From JAKFWF01 sp031429105 (GTDB taxonomy: Bacteria; Pseudomonadota; Alphaproteobacteria; Rhizobiales; Hyphomicrobiaceae): 64,000 bases of DNA. Below are positions 8,443-17,735 of the stretch, piece after piece (position 1 is the stretch's first letter; each line of letters begins with the position of its first letter). The notes beneath the pieces were generated by a model. The model searched no databases, was not told the DNA's origin, and worked only from the letters and a program-made list of their open reading frames with translations. The DNA is taken from contig JANOYV010000122.1 of assembly GCA_031429105.1 (NCBI GenBank), positions 1 to 64,000 on the forward strand, given 5' to 3'. The position numbers and the translations under genes were made by a program.

Positions 8443-9800
8443 CTCGGCAGGGGTACGCCCGCAATTTCGAATGCTGCTTTCTGGCGCGCGGCGACGGTTG
8501 CCAGATCGAACCCCTGGATCTGTTCGTTGAACAGGCGGAACCAATTCTGCCGCGCATCGAGATGCAGGAACACGCCGCCCAGCCCAATCGCTGCACGATC
8601 CATGAAGACGAATTCGCGCGGCACGGTAACGGGCCCCTTCTGCTTCAGAATTTGATGCACGCCGAAGGCTTCCCTGCGCCCGTACTCGCCGGGCGTCGTT
8701 CCTTCAGCAAGCGTGCGCTCACGATCGTCCAGCAACGGCCCGTAGATGAACCGCGCCCACATGTTCATCGCCTCGATCACATCGGTGTTGAGACCCTTGA
8801 AGCCCCAGCTTTCGTAGGCATGTACGACGCGCGCTTGATCGCCTTCCAGCAAGCCGTTGTAGAGATCAACGACGCCTTGCACGAACTTGGTGGGGAACGT
8901 GCGGATGCAGCCAAAATCAAGCAGATTGATGCCGCCTGGTCGCCCGTCTTCGCCATTGAAAATCGTGTAATTGCCGAGGTGCGGGTCGCCGTGAATAACG
9001 CCGAAATGGCTGAACGGATACCACCACGCCTGAAACATAGCGCGCGCAATGGCATTGCGATCTTCAAGGGCAGCCGATTTATAATCAAGCAAGGGGCGCC
9101 CTTCGAGCCATGTCATGGACAGCAACCGCTTGGTCGATATCTCGGGCAAAACATCGGGCACACGCACGAGCGGGTTAGCGGCAAGAATATGCCGATAAAG
9201 CGCAATGTGCTTGGCCTCCAGCTCATAGTCGAGTTCTTCGCGCAAGCGGGCCGCGATCTCTTTCATGATCTCTGTAGTGTCGACGGCTGCATCCATCCGC
9301 GCATGAATACCAAAAACCATTTTGAGCTGCGTGACGTCAGCCTCGACCGCTGATTGCATATCGGGATACTGCAGCTTGACCGCCAAAGCGCGGCCGTCGT
9401 GGGCAATCGCTTTATGAACTTGCCCGAGCGAGGCCGATGCGACGGCGGTTGGACCAAAACTTGCGAACTTTGTGGCCCAATCGCTCCCAAGTTCAGCGAT
9501 CATCCGGCGCTTGACGAAGGCAGCCCCCATTGCGGGAGCCTGCGATTGAAGCTGGGCCAATTCACGCGCGTATTCGGGTGGCAGCGCCTCGGGGATTGTT
9601 GACAACAATTGGGCAACCTTCATCATCGGCCCCTTGAGACCACCCAAGGCCGCCGCCAGTTCGGACGCGTTGCGGTTATTGTCGGTTTGCATGCCAAACA
9701 ACCGCTGACCGGCAACCTTGGCTGCAACCGCGCCAACATTGCTGCCAACTTTGAGGTAGCGCGCTGCGCGTGCTGAAAAGCGGTTATCTTCGTTGTCCAT
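8439..9800 (-). CDS. ABC1/UbiB-family atypical kinase
   Basis: A 453-residue protein of the AarF/UbiB/COQ8 family. The family signature appears as GPMMKVAQLLS, where KxGQ is altered to KVAQ as in many alphaproteobacterial members. The ATP-binding lysine is in LAVKLQYPDM, and the catalytic loop HGDPHLGNY is followed by LLDFG. These proteins support ubiquinone biosynthesis or lipid homeostasis, probably as atypical ATPases. No C-terminal membrane hairpin is obvious, so it may be a soluble ADCK-type paralogue rather than the canonical UbiB. It is convergent with bclA; the two stop codons share the palindrome CTAG. Confidence 0.9.
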   Translation of the reverse strand: MDNEDNRFSARAARYLKVGSNVGAVAAKVAGQRLFGMQTDNNRNASELAAALGGLKGPMMKVAQLLSTIPEALPPEYARELAQLQSQAPAMGAAFVKRRMIAELGSDWATKFASFGPTAVASASLGQVHKAIAHDGRALAVKLQYPDMQSAVEADVTQLKMVFGIHARMDAAVDTTEIMKEIAARLREELDYELEAKHIALYRHILAANPLVRVPDVLPEISTKRLLSMTWLEGRPLLDYKSAALEDRNAIARAMFQAWWYPFSHFGVIHGDPHLGNYTIFNGEDGRPGGINLLDFGCIRTFPTKFVQGVVDLYNGLLEGDQARVVHAYESWGFKGLNTDVIEAMNMWARFIYGPLLDDRERTLAEGTTPGEYGRREAFGVHQILKQKGPVTVPREFVFMDRAAIGLGGVFLHLDARQNWFRLFNEQIQGFDLATVAARQKAAFEIAGVPLPS

Positions 9801-10087
9801 GAAGCTTTAACGTCCTGAGGTCGTGCAAAGCGAAGTGCAGGTTTAACGTCGGCGCGCGGATGATGATCTCAATCTACTTGTTACGCGATTGAGGCGCGGC
9901 GGATCAGCACAAAAGGGGTGGTGTGACAAGACGCTGATCCGGTAACGTGCGCGGCAGTCGTGATTGTCGGTCGCACAACGACCTGTTCCACCCGCCACCC
10001 TGTCCACATGGTGATTGCCCTAACGTGCAACAACGCCCAAATGCCTCCCTTCCAACCGGCCCCAAGTCCGAACGGCTGCATAAGCCC

Positions 10088-11302
10088 ATGTTGCGGGCGA
10101 TTGTTGCGCTCGGGATCACGCAGATCATTGGTTGGGGCACCACCGTGTATGCGCTCGGCGTGCTCGCCAAGCCAATCAGCAGCGACACCGGCTGGCGACC
10201 GGACCTCGTCATTGCCGGCATTACCGTCGCGTTGCTGGCCTCTGGATTGGTCTCGACAGCCATCGGACGACTGATCGACGCCCGCGGCGGACGCAGCATC
10301 ATGGTCATCGGATCTGCATTAATCGCTGGTTTGCAGGCAGGGCTGGCATACGCACCCGATGTCAGCATCTATCTGGCGATCTGGGGGTTGCTCGGGATCG
10401 CCATGCGCATGTGTCTGTACGATGCGGCGTTTGCAGCATTGGTGCAGGTGGCGCCTGCGCAAGGTCGCCGCGGGATCTCGTATTTGACCTTGTTCGGCAG
10501 CTTTGCCTCATCAATCTTCTGGCCCATTGGCTATGCACTGGATGCGTCCTTTGGTTGGCGCGCCACGTTCCTCATTTTCGCAGCGTTAAACCTGTTGGTC
10601 TGCCTGCCCCTGCACATTTGGGGCTTGCCATCGCGGTCAGCGTCCGCCCCGCCGATCACAGTGCCGACGGCGCCAGGAATTGATTCATCTAGCCCAATGA
10701 TGCCCCTGCTCGAAGGTTCCGCGCGCACAATCGCGATGGCACTGTTTGCCATTGTGATCTCGGCCTGCGCCTTCGTCTTCGGTGCACTGGCCGTGCTGTT
10801 GCCGTCTGTACTTGTTGCGAGTGGTGTTAGCGCGCGCGAAGCAGTGATTCTGGCCTCGATCAAGGGCGTGGCGCAGTTTGCTGGTCGCGTATGCGACATT
10901 GCCTTTGGCAGCAACCTGGGGCCGCTCACGGTTGGCCGCATTGCTGTTTTCTGCCTACCACTTTCGTTTGCAGCGCTGTTGTTTGGGCAAAGCGGCTTCG
11001 CATGGGCGCTCGTCTTTACGATCCTGTTTGGGATTTCTAACGGCCTTCTGACCATCGTACGAGGGGCCGTTCCCTTGGTGCTATTCGGGCCAGTCGGCTA
11101 CGGGGCCGTACTGGGGCTGTTGGCAACGCCGTATCTACTGATGAACGCGACAGCGCCGCTGCTGCTCACGAGCCTGATTGAACAAGGCGGTGTCGCCATT
11201 GGCGAATGGGTGATGCTGGGCGTTGGGTTGGTCGCACTTGTGGCCATGGAAACTATGGCGGCATGGTACCGCCGCCTGGGCTACAACCGTTCAGTGTCTT
11301 AA
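10088..11302 (+). CDS. MFS transporter, unknown substrate
   Basis: About 404 residues with roughly twelve hydrophobic segments. It begins near MLRAIVALGITQIIGWG, a typical N-terminus for a small branch of the major facilitator superfamily (YbfB/monocarboxylate-like). A motif-A-like loop, GRLIDARGGR, lies between the second and third segments. The open frame continues upstream to a GTG at 9947, but those 47 residues are Pro/Cys/His-rich and not membrane-like, so the ATG at 10088 is preferred. The substrate cannot be predicted. It is convergent with kup; the stops share TTAA (11299-11302). Confidence 0.85.
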   Translation: MLRAIVALGITQIIGWGTTVYALGVLAKPISSDTGWRPDLVIAGITVALLASGLVSTAIGRLIDARGGRSIMVIGSALIAGLQAGLAYAPDVSIYLAIWGLLGIAMRMCLYDAAFAALVQVAPAQGRRGISYLTLFGSFASSIFWPIGYALDASFGWRATFLIFAALNLLVCLPLHIWGLPSRSASAPPITVPTAPGIDSSSPMMPLLEGSARTIAMALFAIVISACAFVFGALAVLLPSVLVASGVSAREAVILASIKGVAQFAGRVCDIAFGSNLGPLTVGRIAVFCLPLSFAALLFGQSGFAWALVFTILFGISNGLLTIVRGAVPLVLFGPVGYGAVLGLLATPYLLMNATAPLLLTSLIEQGGVAIGEWVMLGVGLVALVAMETMAAWYRRLGYNRSVS

Positions 11303-13212
11303 ACCGCGACTTGTGCGCCGACTTCCACAACGCGGTCCGTTGGGATTTGGAAGTATGTCGTTGCGTCCTGGGCAGAGCCTGCCAGCAAGATAAACAAGCG
11401 TTCCTGCCACGCCGGCATCTGCGACTTGACCGTTGGCCTGAGCGAACGCCGCGATAGGAAGAACGACGTTCCGGCCATTTCGATGTTGAGGTCTTTCTTA
11501 CGGCACAGCGTCAGCACACGCGGAATGCTCGGCGTTTCCATGAAGCCGAACATGCAGGACACGCGAGTAAACCCATCGGAGATTTTCTCGACAGTAATCC
11601 GCTCGCTGTTGGGCACGCGCGGACTATCTGACACTTTGATCGACAAGATGATGTTGCGTTCGTGCAGCACGCGATTGTGCTTTAAGTTGTGCATTAAAGA
11701 TGTCGGCGCTGCATCTGGATCGCCGGTCAGGAAAACAGCCGTGCCTGACACACGATGCGGGGGCTTGGCCTCCAGCTTGCGGATCAGCCAATTGAGATCG
11801 GCTTCGCTCTTGCGGGTCTCCTTGGTGAGCAACCTCGATCCACGGATCCATGTCAGCATGGTCAGGCCAATAACGCCCGCAATCATGATCGGGAACCAAC
11901 CACCGTCGAGGACCTTCAGCAAATTCGCTGTGAGAAACGTCTGCTCGATCAAAGCAAGTGGTAGAATGGTGAATGCAGCCTTCCACAACGGCCACTTCCA
12001 ATATTTCCAGATCACAAAGAAGGCCATGATGCTGTCGATCAACATAGCCGCCGTCACCGATACGCCATAGGCAGCGGCCAAGCGCGATGAGCTGCCGAAC
12101 ATGAGAACAACCGCCACCACGCCGAAAAATAGCATCCAGTTCACGCGTGGCAGATAAATTTGACCGGCAACGCTTTCCGACGTGTGCTTGATCGCCAAGC
12201 GCGGCAGGAACCCCAGCTGTACGGCCTGTCGCGTCAACGAGAACGCACCCGTGATTACAGCTTGGCTCGCAATCACGGTTGCGATCGTCGCCAGGATCAC
12301 CATCGGGATCAGCGACCATTCCGGGTAGAGCTTGTAGAATGGGCTATCAGTCGTGCTTGGATCAGACAAAACCAGCGCACCCTGCCCTAGGTAATTCAGC
12401 GCCAGCGATGGCAGCACCAACCATAGCCACGCCGCTTGGATCGGCTTGCGGCCGAAGTGACCTAGATCGGCGTAGAGCGCTTCAGCACCGGTGACCGACA
12501 GAAAAACAAGGCCCATCGTGGTCAAACCAATCAAGCCGTGCGACAGCGCAAACTTGATGCCGTAGTAAGGGTTGAATGCCTCAAGGACAGTCGGGTCATC
12601 GAGGATGTGCATCAGGCCGCCCAAGGCCATCACCAAAAACCAGACGATGGTGATCGGACCGAAGAACGCTGCGACCTTAGCCGTGCCGCGCGATTGCATA
12701 AAAAACAAACCGAACAGAATCACGACAGAAATCGGAACGACAAATTTTTCCAACCCGGGCGCCACGAGCTTCAACCCCTCAACGGCTGAAAGCACAGATA
12801 TTGCCGGTGTAATGATGGCATCGCCATAAAAGAACGAGACACCGGCAATACCCAGCGCCAAAAGAAGTGGAGCACTTCGCTTTGCAACCGATTGGCCGAG
12901 CACCATCAAGGCAAATGTGCCGCCTTCGCCTTTGTTGTCGGCGCGCAGCAAGATCAGCACATACTTCAACGTGACGATGAGCAGCAGAACCCACAATATT
13001 AGGGACAAGATACCAATCACCGGCTCGCGCCCGATGATCCCATGCTCTTTGGAGGCCAGAATGGCCTCCTTGAACGCGTACAGCGGGCTGGTGCCGATGT
13101 CGCCATAGACCACGCCGATGGAGCCGATGGTCAGTGACCAAAAGTTCCCGTGCTGTTGGTGATCAGCAGCAGCCGGATCAGCAATTTGAGCCGCCGAGGA
13201 CGTTTGTGCCAT
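11299..13212 (-). CDS. kup: Low-affinity potassium transporter Kup
   Basis: About 637 residues of the KUP/HAK/KT family. The N-terminus carries the family signature IGVVYGDIGTSPLYAFKEA, about twelve membrane segments follow, and a cytosolic tail starts near GTAVFLTGDPDAAP. It imports K+ with protons across the inner membrane. An in-frame start at 13242 exists, but the ATG at 13212 (MAQTSSAAQ) is the more usual N-terminus. The region upstream (13213-13435) contains a perfect TTACAC-agg-GTGTAA palindrome at 13332-13346 of unknown meaning. Confidence 0.95.
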   Translation of the reverse strand: MAQTSSAAQIADPAAADHQQHGNFWSLTIGSIGVVYGDIGTSPLYAFKEAILASKEHGIIGREPVIGILSLILWVLLLIVTLKYVLILLRADNKGEGGTFALMVLGQSVAKRSAPLLLALGIAGVSFFYGDAIITPAISVLSAVEGLKLVAPGLEKFVVPISVVILFGLFFMQSRGTAKVAAFFGPITIVWFLVMALGGLMHILDDPTVLEAFNPYYGIKFALSHGLIGLTTMGLVFLSVTGAEALYADLGHFGRKPIQAAWLWLVLPSLALNYLGQGALVLSDPSTTDSPFYKLYPEWSLIPMVILATIATVIASQAVITGAFSLTRQAVQLGFLPRLAIKHTSESVAGQIYLPRVNWMLFFGVVAVVLMFGSSSRLAAAYGVSVTAAMLIDSIMAFFVIWKYWKWPLWKAAFTILPLALIEQTFLTANLLKVLDGGWFPIMIAGVIGLTMLTWIRGSRLLTKETRKSEADLNWLIRKLEAKPPHRVSGTAVFLTGDPDAAPTSLMHNLKHNRVLHERNIILSIKVSDSPRVPNSERITVEKISDGFTRVSCMFGFMETPSIPRVLTLCRKKDLNIEMAGTSFFLSRRSLRPTVKSQMPAWQERLFILLAGSAQDATTYFQIPTDRVVEVGAQVAV

Positions 13213-13435
13213 CAGAGGCATCTCATCTCTTAAACGCTGCACTGCAGCGAACTGGGGCGGGTCTATACTCCCGTGCTAGTTCAAAGGATAGCCACTAAAT
13301 TGCCGTAGTTTTTCGCAGTACCGCTTGACTTTTACACAGGGTGTAAGACTCGCAGGGCAGAATTAAGTTCCTGAATTTGGCTGACTATATAGATTGAGCC
13401 AAGAAGTTGCACTTTTCCAATCACCTCTAGTGTGG

Positions 13436-13825
13436 TTATTTCGCACGCTTCAGTGTATCCCGAATCCAACGAGCTAGTCCCTCCTCTGCCACAACGCCAG
13501 CGGCGAGGTCGCGGATCATCACAACCGCTTCGGCGTTGTCAGCGACGAAGTCGATGTCGTTCAAACCAAGGAAAACCACAATAGCGAGCAGAGCTGCACG
13601 CTTGTTGCCGTCAACAAACGGATGGTTTTTGGCGATCCCAAGAGCATAAGCAGCGGCTAGACTGGCTAGGTCGCAGTCTTCATCGGCGAATTTGTTCTGT
13701 GGCCGCCCGAGCGCCGATTCCAACATTGTCAGGTCGCGAACCCCTTCAGGCCCGCCAAATAACTTCAACTGTTCCGCGTGAAACGCGGTGAAAAGTTGAG
13801 CTGTCAGCCAAATTGGAGCTATCAT
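13436..13825 (-). CDS. doc: Fic/Doc-family toxin (death-on-curing type)
   Basis: A 129-residue single-domain Fic-fold protein. The active-site motif is HPFVDGNKR at residues 68-76, with the catalytic histidine H68. Doc toxins phosphorylate elongation factor Tu and halt translation. The size, Doc-like N-terminus (MIAPIWLTAQLFTAFHAEQL) and GLARWIRD end fit. It follows the antitoxin with a 4-bp ATGA overlap (13822-13825), so the two are translationally coupled, antitoxin first. Whether it phosphorylates or AMPylates its target cannot be read from the sequence. Confidence 0.92.
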   Translation of the reverse strand: MIAPIWLTAQLFTAFHAEQLKLFGGPEGVRDLTMLESALGRPQNKFADEDCDLASLAAAYALGIAKNHPFVDGNKRAALLAIVVFLGLNDIDFVADNAEAVVMIRDLAAGVVAEEGLARWIRDTLKRAK

Positions 13826-14043
13826 TTTGCAAGCTCAGTCAGCGCGGCCCGATAGGTCTTCATTGCCGCCCTGGCGATTTCCATTCCCTCTGTCAGCACC
13901 TGCTCCTCCCGGCAAATGCTAAGGCCAGTGCCGTTTTCTGTAACAACGACGGAATCACCCTGCTGCAACCCAAGGCGGGCCAACAGCTCTTTTGGCAGGA
14001 TCAACCCCGTGGAATTGCCGATTTTCTTGAGTTCGAGCTTCAT
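13822..14043 (-). CDS. AbrB/MazE-type antitoxin of the Doc toxin
   Basis: A 73-residue swapped-hairpin DNA-binding protein. Residues 1-45 match the AbrB/MazE/SpoVT fold (LKKIGNSTGLILPKELLARLGL). Residues 46-73 form a helical tail (EGMEIARAAMKTYRAALTEL) suited to binding and neutralising the toxin. Canonical Doc partners are Phd; this AbrB-type pairing is a known alternative in proteobacteria. A clear ribosome site (GAGG, 8 bases before the ATG) is present. It is probably autoregulated through the inverted repeat at 14063-14115. Confidence 0.9.
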   Translation of the reverse strand: MKLELKKIGNSTGLILPKELLARLGLQQGDSVVVTENGTGLSICREEQVLTEGMEIARAAMKTYRAALTELAK

Positions 14044-14062
14044 GGCGAGCCTCGTTACATTA

Positions 14063-14115
14063 TGTTAGACAGGCCGTATAACACGGATCCAGACCGTTGT
14101 ACATTTTGTCTAACA
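14063..14115 (-). promoter_or_regulatory. Toxin-antitoxin promoter with paired operator half-sites
   Basis: TGTTAGACA (14063-14071) and its exact reverse complement TGTCTAACA (14107-14115) flank the promoter area of the antitoxin gene with 35 bases between. A TGTACA-N16-TTATAC pair on the minus strand lies between them and could be the promoter. Paired sites around a toxin-antitoxin promoter are what conditional-cooperativity autoregulation would use. The symmetry is seen; the binding protein is inferred to be the AbrB-type antitoxin. Confidence 0.65.
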
Positions 14116-14132
14116 CGCTCGTTTTGAAGCTC

Positions 14133-15968
14133 TCACATCGCCTCCAGCTCGTCGATCATGCCTTCGATGACCTTGAGGCCTTTGCCCCAGAACTCCGGCT
14201 TACTGGCATCAAGCCCGAACGGCGCCAACAGTTCGGAATGGTGCTTCGAACCACCGGCTTTCAACAGGTCAAAGTATTTATCGACGAACCCTGGGTGCGC
14301 CTCACTGTAAAGGCCGTATAGCGAGTTCACGAGGCAATCGCCGAACGCATAGGCATAGACGTAGAACGGCGAGTGGATGAAGTGCGGAATGTAAGTCCAA
14401 AACACTTCGTAGCCAGGCTTGAAGTCGATCGCAGGGCCTAAGCTCTCAGCCTGGATGCTCATCCAGAGTTCGTTGATTTTTTCCGACGTCAGTTCGCCCT
14501 CGCGACGGGCTAGATGCACCTTGCGTTCGAACGAATAAAACGCGATCTGGCGAACGACCGTGTTCAGCATGTCCTCGACCTTGCCCGCGAGCAGGGCCTT
14601 GCGCTCCTTTTTATCCTTAGCCTCAGCCAACAGCGCCTTGAAGGTCAACATCTCGCCGAATACGGAGGCGGTCTCAGCGAGTGTCAGCGGCGTTTGCGAC
14701 AACAGGGGGCCTTGCTTCGCCGCCAGCACTTGATGCACGCCGTGACCCAACTCGTGCGCGAGCGTCATCACATCGCGCGATTTACCCTGGTAGTTGAGCA
14801 GCACGTAGGGGTGCGCCGAGGGCACAGTCGGATGAGCGAAGGCGCCGGGCGACTTGCCTTCGCGTGTCGGCGCATCGATCCAGCGTTTGTTGAAAAAGTC
14901 ACCAGCGATCCCTGCCATCTCGGGCGCAAACCCGCGATAGGCGGACATCACCATTTCCTGCGCTTCTGCCCAGGGGATCACGCGCTCAGGCTTATCTGGC
15001 AGTGGTGCGTTACGGTCCCAATGGGCAAGGCGATCAAGCCCCATCCAGCGCGCTTTCATGGCGTAGTAGCGATGGGACAAGCGCGGATAGGCACTCTGCA
15101 CGGCCGTCACCAGCGCATCGACCACCGGCCCTTCAACCCGGTTTGACAAGTGTCGCGCGTCGGCAATGTCGTTGAAATTACGCCAGCGGTCGGAAATTTC
15201 CTTATCCTTGGCGAGCGTGTTCGTGATCAACGTGAAGAGGCGGATGTTGTCCGTGAAGGTTGCCGACAATGCCTCTGCACCTGCCTGCCGCTTGGCGCGG
15301 TCCGCACTGGTCAACATGTTCAGCGTCGGTTCGATGGATAGTGGCTCGGCGACACCTTCGACCTTGAACCGCAGGCCGGTCATTGTCTCATCGAACAGCC
15401 GATTGAAGGCCCCGCGCGAGGTTTGACTTTTCTCGTGGAACAGTTTTTCGAGCTTCTCGTCGAGTTGGTGCGGCTTTTCTTTTCGCAAGTCGTCAAGCCA
15501 CGGCTTGTAGCGAGCGAGGGCTGGCACTTTGAGGGCCTTTGCTAACGCCGCATCATCGATCTGATTGATCTCAAGCTCGAAGAAAATCAGATCAGCAGAT
15601 ATATTAGTCAACTGTTCGGACGTATCACCGTAGAACTTGGCACGCGAAGGATCGGCCTGATTGCCAGCATACAACAGCCCGGCATAGGAGCCGAGACGGC
15701 CCATCAAGTCGGACAGGTTCTCATAAGCAATGATCGCGTCTGCCAGTGCTTTGCCGTCAGCTCCCAGCGCTGCCAGTTTCCCCTGATACTGCTCTTTGAT
15801 AAGGGTTGCCGTCGTCGCTGCCTTGGCAAGATCAGCCTTCACCTCTGGCGCATCGATACTGGAATAGAGATCGGCGAGATTCCACTCTGGCATTGCGCCC
15901 AAATCGGTGGACGTTGCAGACGCAGCCTTGGTGGCAGCAAACGCTGGTTTGACACTGGTCGCGCGCAT
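14133..15968 (-). CDS. pepF: Oligoendopeptidase F (M3 metallopeptidase)
   Basis: About 611 residues of the M3B family. The zinc site HELGHGVHQ is embedded in DVMTLAHELGHGVHQVLA, and a downstream glutamate is available in TLAETASVFGEMLTFKALL. It is a cytoplasmic zinc peptidase that cleaves short peptides of about 7-17 residues. The ATG at 15968 is preferred over an in-frame start at 15992 because GAGG lies nine bases ahead of it. It is a single-gene unit. Confidence 0.94.
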   Translation of the reverse strand: MRATSVKPAFAATKAASATSTDLGAMPEWNLADLYSSIDAPEVKADLAKAATTATLIKEQYQGKLAALGADGKALADAIIAYENLSDLMGRLGSYAGLLYAGNQADPSRAKFYGDTSEQLTNISADLIFFELEINQIDDAALAKALKVPALARYKPWLDDLRKEKPHQLDEKLEKLFHEKSQTSRGAFNRLFDETMTGLRFKVEGVAEPLSIEPTLNMLTSADRAKRQAGAEALSATFTDNIRLFTLITNTLAKDKEISDRWRNFNDIADARHLSNRVEGPVVDALVTAVQSAYPRLSHRYYAMKARWMGLDRLAHWDRNAPLPDKPERVIPWAEAQEMVMSAYRGFAPEMAGIAGDFFNKRWIDAPTREGKSPGAFAHPTVPSAHPYVLLNYQGKSRDVMTLAHELGHGVHQVLAAKQGPLLSQTPLTLAETASVFGEMLTFKALLAEAKDKKERKALLAGKVEDMLNTVVRQIAFYSFERKVHLARREGELTSEKINELWMSIQAESLGPAIDFKPGYEVFWTYIPHFIHSPFYVYAYAFGDCLVNSLYGLYSEAHPGFVDKYFDLLKAGGSKHHSELLAPFGLDASKPEFWGKGLKVIEGMIDELEAM

Positions 15969-16098
15969 GATCTGAATCCTCGAACGTTTCAATAGTAATC
16001 AAAGTGCGCGCAACTGTGCCGCGTGAGACGGGTATGTTCAAGGCGCCAATCGCGCAGCTATTTTGCTGTCAATCGAAGATGCAAGTTTGGTCAAACGC

Positions 16099-16491
16099 TC
16101 ACTGGGTCCGCGTGCGCCGTTTCAAGAGCGCGCAGCGCCGCTTGAACTCAACGGGGGTGATACCTGTCGCGCGTGACCAGCCGTCGTTGCATTGTTCCAT
16201 CACAAGGGGCAGTTGTTTTGGCTGTGGCAGAACGACCAAAGGCTCAGCCGATCGCGGCCGTGTGACGACGACTGGCGGCGGGATCGATCCACGCGGCAAA
16301 GTTGGCGTGCCGATCGCGCCGCCGGGCGTGCCGGAATATCCAGGAATCGTCGAGGCGTAGGGATCGCGCGGTATTCCGTTTGGCGAGGGCACGTAACGAC
16401 CGTCCCGGTCGTACTGGCTGAACGCCGGAGCAATGACTGCCACAACTCCAACCATCAAAACCGACAGCCAAATTGAATTTTCTCGCTTCAT
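16099..16491 (-). CDS. Small secreted protein, unknown function
   Basis: About 130 residues, not recognised. The N-terminus MKRENSIWLSVLMVGVVAVI plus APAFSQ is a probable Sec signal peptide, with cleavage likely after AFS or AFA-like residues near 25. The mature part is rich in Pro, Gly and Arg, including a Pro-rich middle (RGSIPPPVVVTRP). It ends in a basic segment with two cysteines (EQCNDGWSRATGITPVEFKRRCALL), which could form a disulfide. The larger open frame upstream of 16491 lacks a signal and is not used. It sits between pepF and tsf with no operon link. Confidence 0.6.
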   Translation of the reverse strand: MKRENSIWLSVLMVGVVAVIAPAFSQYDRDGRYVPSPNGIPRDPYASTIPGYSGTPGGAIGTPTLPRGSIPPPVVVTRPRSAEPLVVLPQPKQLPLVMEQCNDGWSRATGITPVEFKRRCALLKRRTRTQ

Positions 16492-16596
16492 ACCAAGGAT
16501 GTTGGGGACTCTGGCTAACAATTCAATAGCCAAGAAAACGCGATGCACGTCGGTAACATGCTTTGTGACGCGGCGGGCCCTGCCACATACGAAACG

Positions 16597-16620
16597 GCCA
16601 GCCGGGTTGCCCCGACTGGC
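16597..16620 (-). terminator. Terminator hairpin after tsf
   Basis: On the minus strand a 10-bp stem, GCCAGTCGGG / CCCGGCTGGC (one G-T pair), closes a GCAA tetraloop and is followed by CGTTT. It lies about 70 bases past the tsf stop and would end the rpsB-tsf transcript. Confidence 0.65.
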
Positions 16621-16685
16621 TGTATCAACCGGATCCAAGTCGGACCGTCGCCCGCGTTGAATCCTGTGATTTCGTTTGCGTCCGA

Positions 16686-17606
16686 TCAGCCCTTAGCGGT
16701 CGCAGCCACTTCAGCCGCGAAATCCTCGACCTTCTTCTCGATGCCTTCGCCGAGCGCGTAGCGCACGAACGCTGCAATCGAGATCGGTGCACCAGCAGCC
16801 TTCTCGGCTTCCTTGGCGGCTTGGGCGACCGACTTTGAATCGTCCAGCACAAAGGCTTGTTCGAGCAGACAGTTTTCCTTCGCGTAGGTTTTCAGACCAC
16901 TCTCGGCGATTTTTTCCAGAACGTGGGCTGGCTTGCCCAGGTTCTTGTCGAGCAGGATTGCCTTTTCGCGAGCCAGAATGTCGGCTGGAACGCCTGCGAG
17001 ATCGAGTGCGATTGGATTGCGCGCGGCAATGTGCATGGCAACCTGACGACCGAACGCCGAAAGAGTCGGTGCATCGCCCTTACTCTCAATTGCAACAAGC
17101 ACGCCGATCTTGCCGAGGCCGTCGGCGACCTTGTTGTGGATGTAATCGGCGACAATGCCTTCCTTCACCGAGACCGTTGCGGTCCGGCGCACGTTCATGT
17201 TTTCGCCAATCGTAGCGATCATTTCAGTGACCACGGCTTCGACGGTCACGGCCTTGTCCGGATATGTCATCTTGAGCAAGGCATCGACATTGCCAGCGGC
17301 CTTGGGCGAGAGCGCGGTGATATCGGTCACCATTTCCTGGAACTGCACGTTGCGGGCGACGAAGTCTGTCTCGGAGTTGACTTCGGTCACGGCACCGGTG
17401 CGGCCGTGAGCAAGGATGCCCACGAGGCCCTCTGCTGCAATACGGTCGGATTTCTTGGCGGCCTTCGAAAGGCCCTTCTTGCGAAGCCAATCGATCGCTG
17501 CCTCAACATCACCTTTGGTCTCGGTAAGCGCCTGCTTACAATCCATCATGCCGACGCCGGTCTTGTCCCGAAGGACTTTCACCAGGGCTGCTGTAATGTT
17601 TGACAT
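16686..17606 (-). CDS. tsf: Translation elongation factor EF-Ts
   Basis: A 306-residue nucleotide exchange factor for EF-Tu. The N-terminal UBA-like helix bundle (VKVLRDKTGVGMMDCKQALTE) and the TDFVARN core at about 82-88 are canonical. Length fits alphaproteobacterial EF-Ts (about 307). It follows rpsB on the same strand, with a 129-base spacer carrying two hairpins that may lower readthrough from rpsB. The sequence AGAGGA precedes the ATG. Confidence 0.97.
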   Translation of the reverse strand: MSNITAALVKVLRDKTGVGMMDCKQALTETKGDVEAAIDWLRKKGLSKAAKKSDRIAAEGLVGILAHGRTGAVTEVNSETDFVARNVQFQEMVTDITALSPKAAGNVDALLKMTYPDKAVTVEAVVTEMIATIGENMNVRRTATVSVKEGIVADYIHNKVADGLGKIGVLVAIESKGDAPTLSAFGRQVAMHIAARNPIALDLAGVPADILAREKAILLDKNLGKPAHVLEKIAESGLKTYAKENCLLEQAFVLDDSKSVAQAAKEAEKAAGAPISIAAFVRYALGEGIEKKVEDFAAEVAATAKG

Positions 17607-17657
17607 AAAAATCCTCTGTTGGCTTGCCGCACACTAGAGCGCGGCCCTGAACGGTCG

Positions 17658-17730
17658 CGGACGCGCCCCAGGCTGTCAGGGCGCGTCCGTTATTCAATTA
17701 AGTGTAATGTAAGAGCGCGATGCCGCGCTC
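17658..17730 (-). promoter_or_regulatory. rpsB-tsf intercistronic hairpins (possible attenuator)
   Basis: Two stem-loops lie between rpsB and tsf. The first (17713-17730, GAGCGCG / CGCGCTC) is followed on the minus strand by a T-rich stretch. The second (17658-17668 / 17679-17689) is a perfect 11-bp stem, CGGACGCGCCC / GGGCGCGTCCG, with no T-run. In E. coli a hairpin between these genes lowers tsf expression; a similar role here is inferred. Confidence 0.55.
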
Positions 17731-17735
17731 GCAAA

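Noticed and set aside
10088..11302. Possible link of the MFS transporter to benzoate uptake
   Set aside because: It is separated from bclA by the convergent UbiB-like gene and shows no benzoate-permease features.
13332..13402. Palindromes TTACAC-agg-GTGTAA and TTGGCT...AGCCAA between kup and the toxin gene
   Set aside because: They are symmetric but have no promoter context or known matching regulator, so they are not called as operators.
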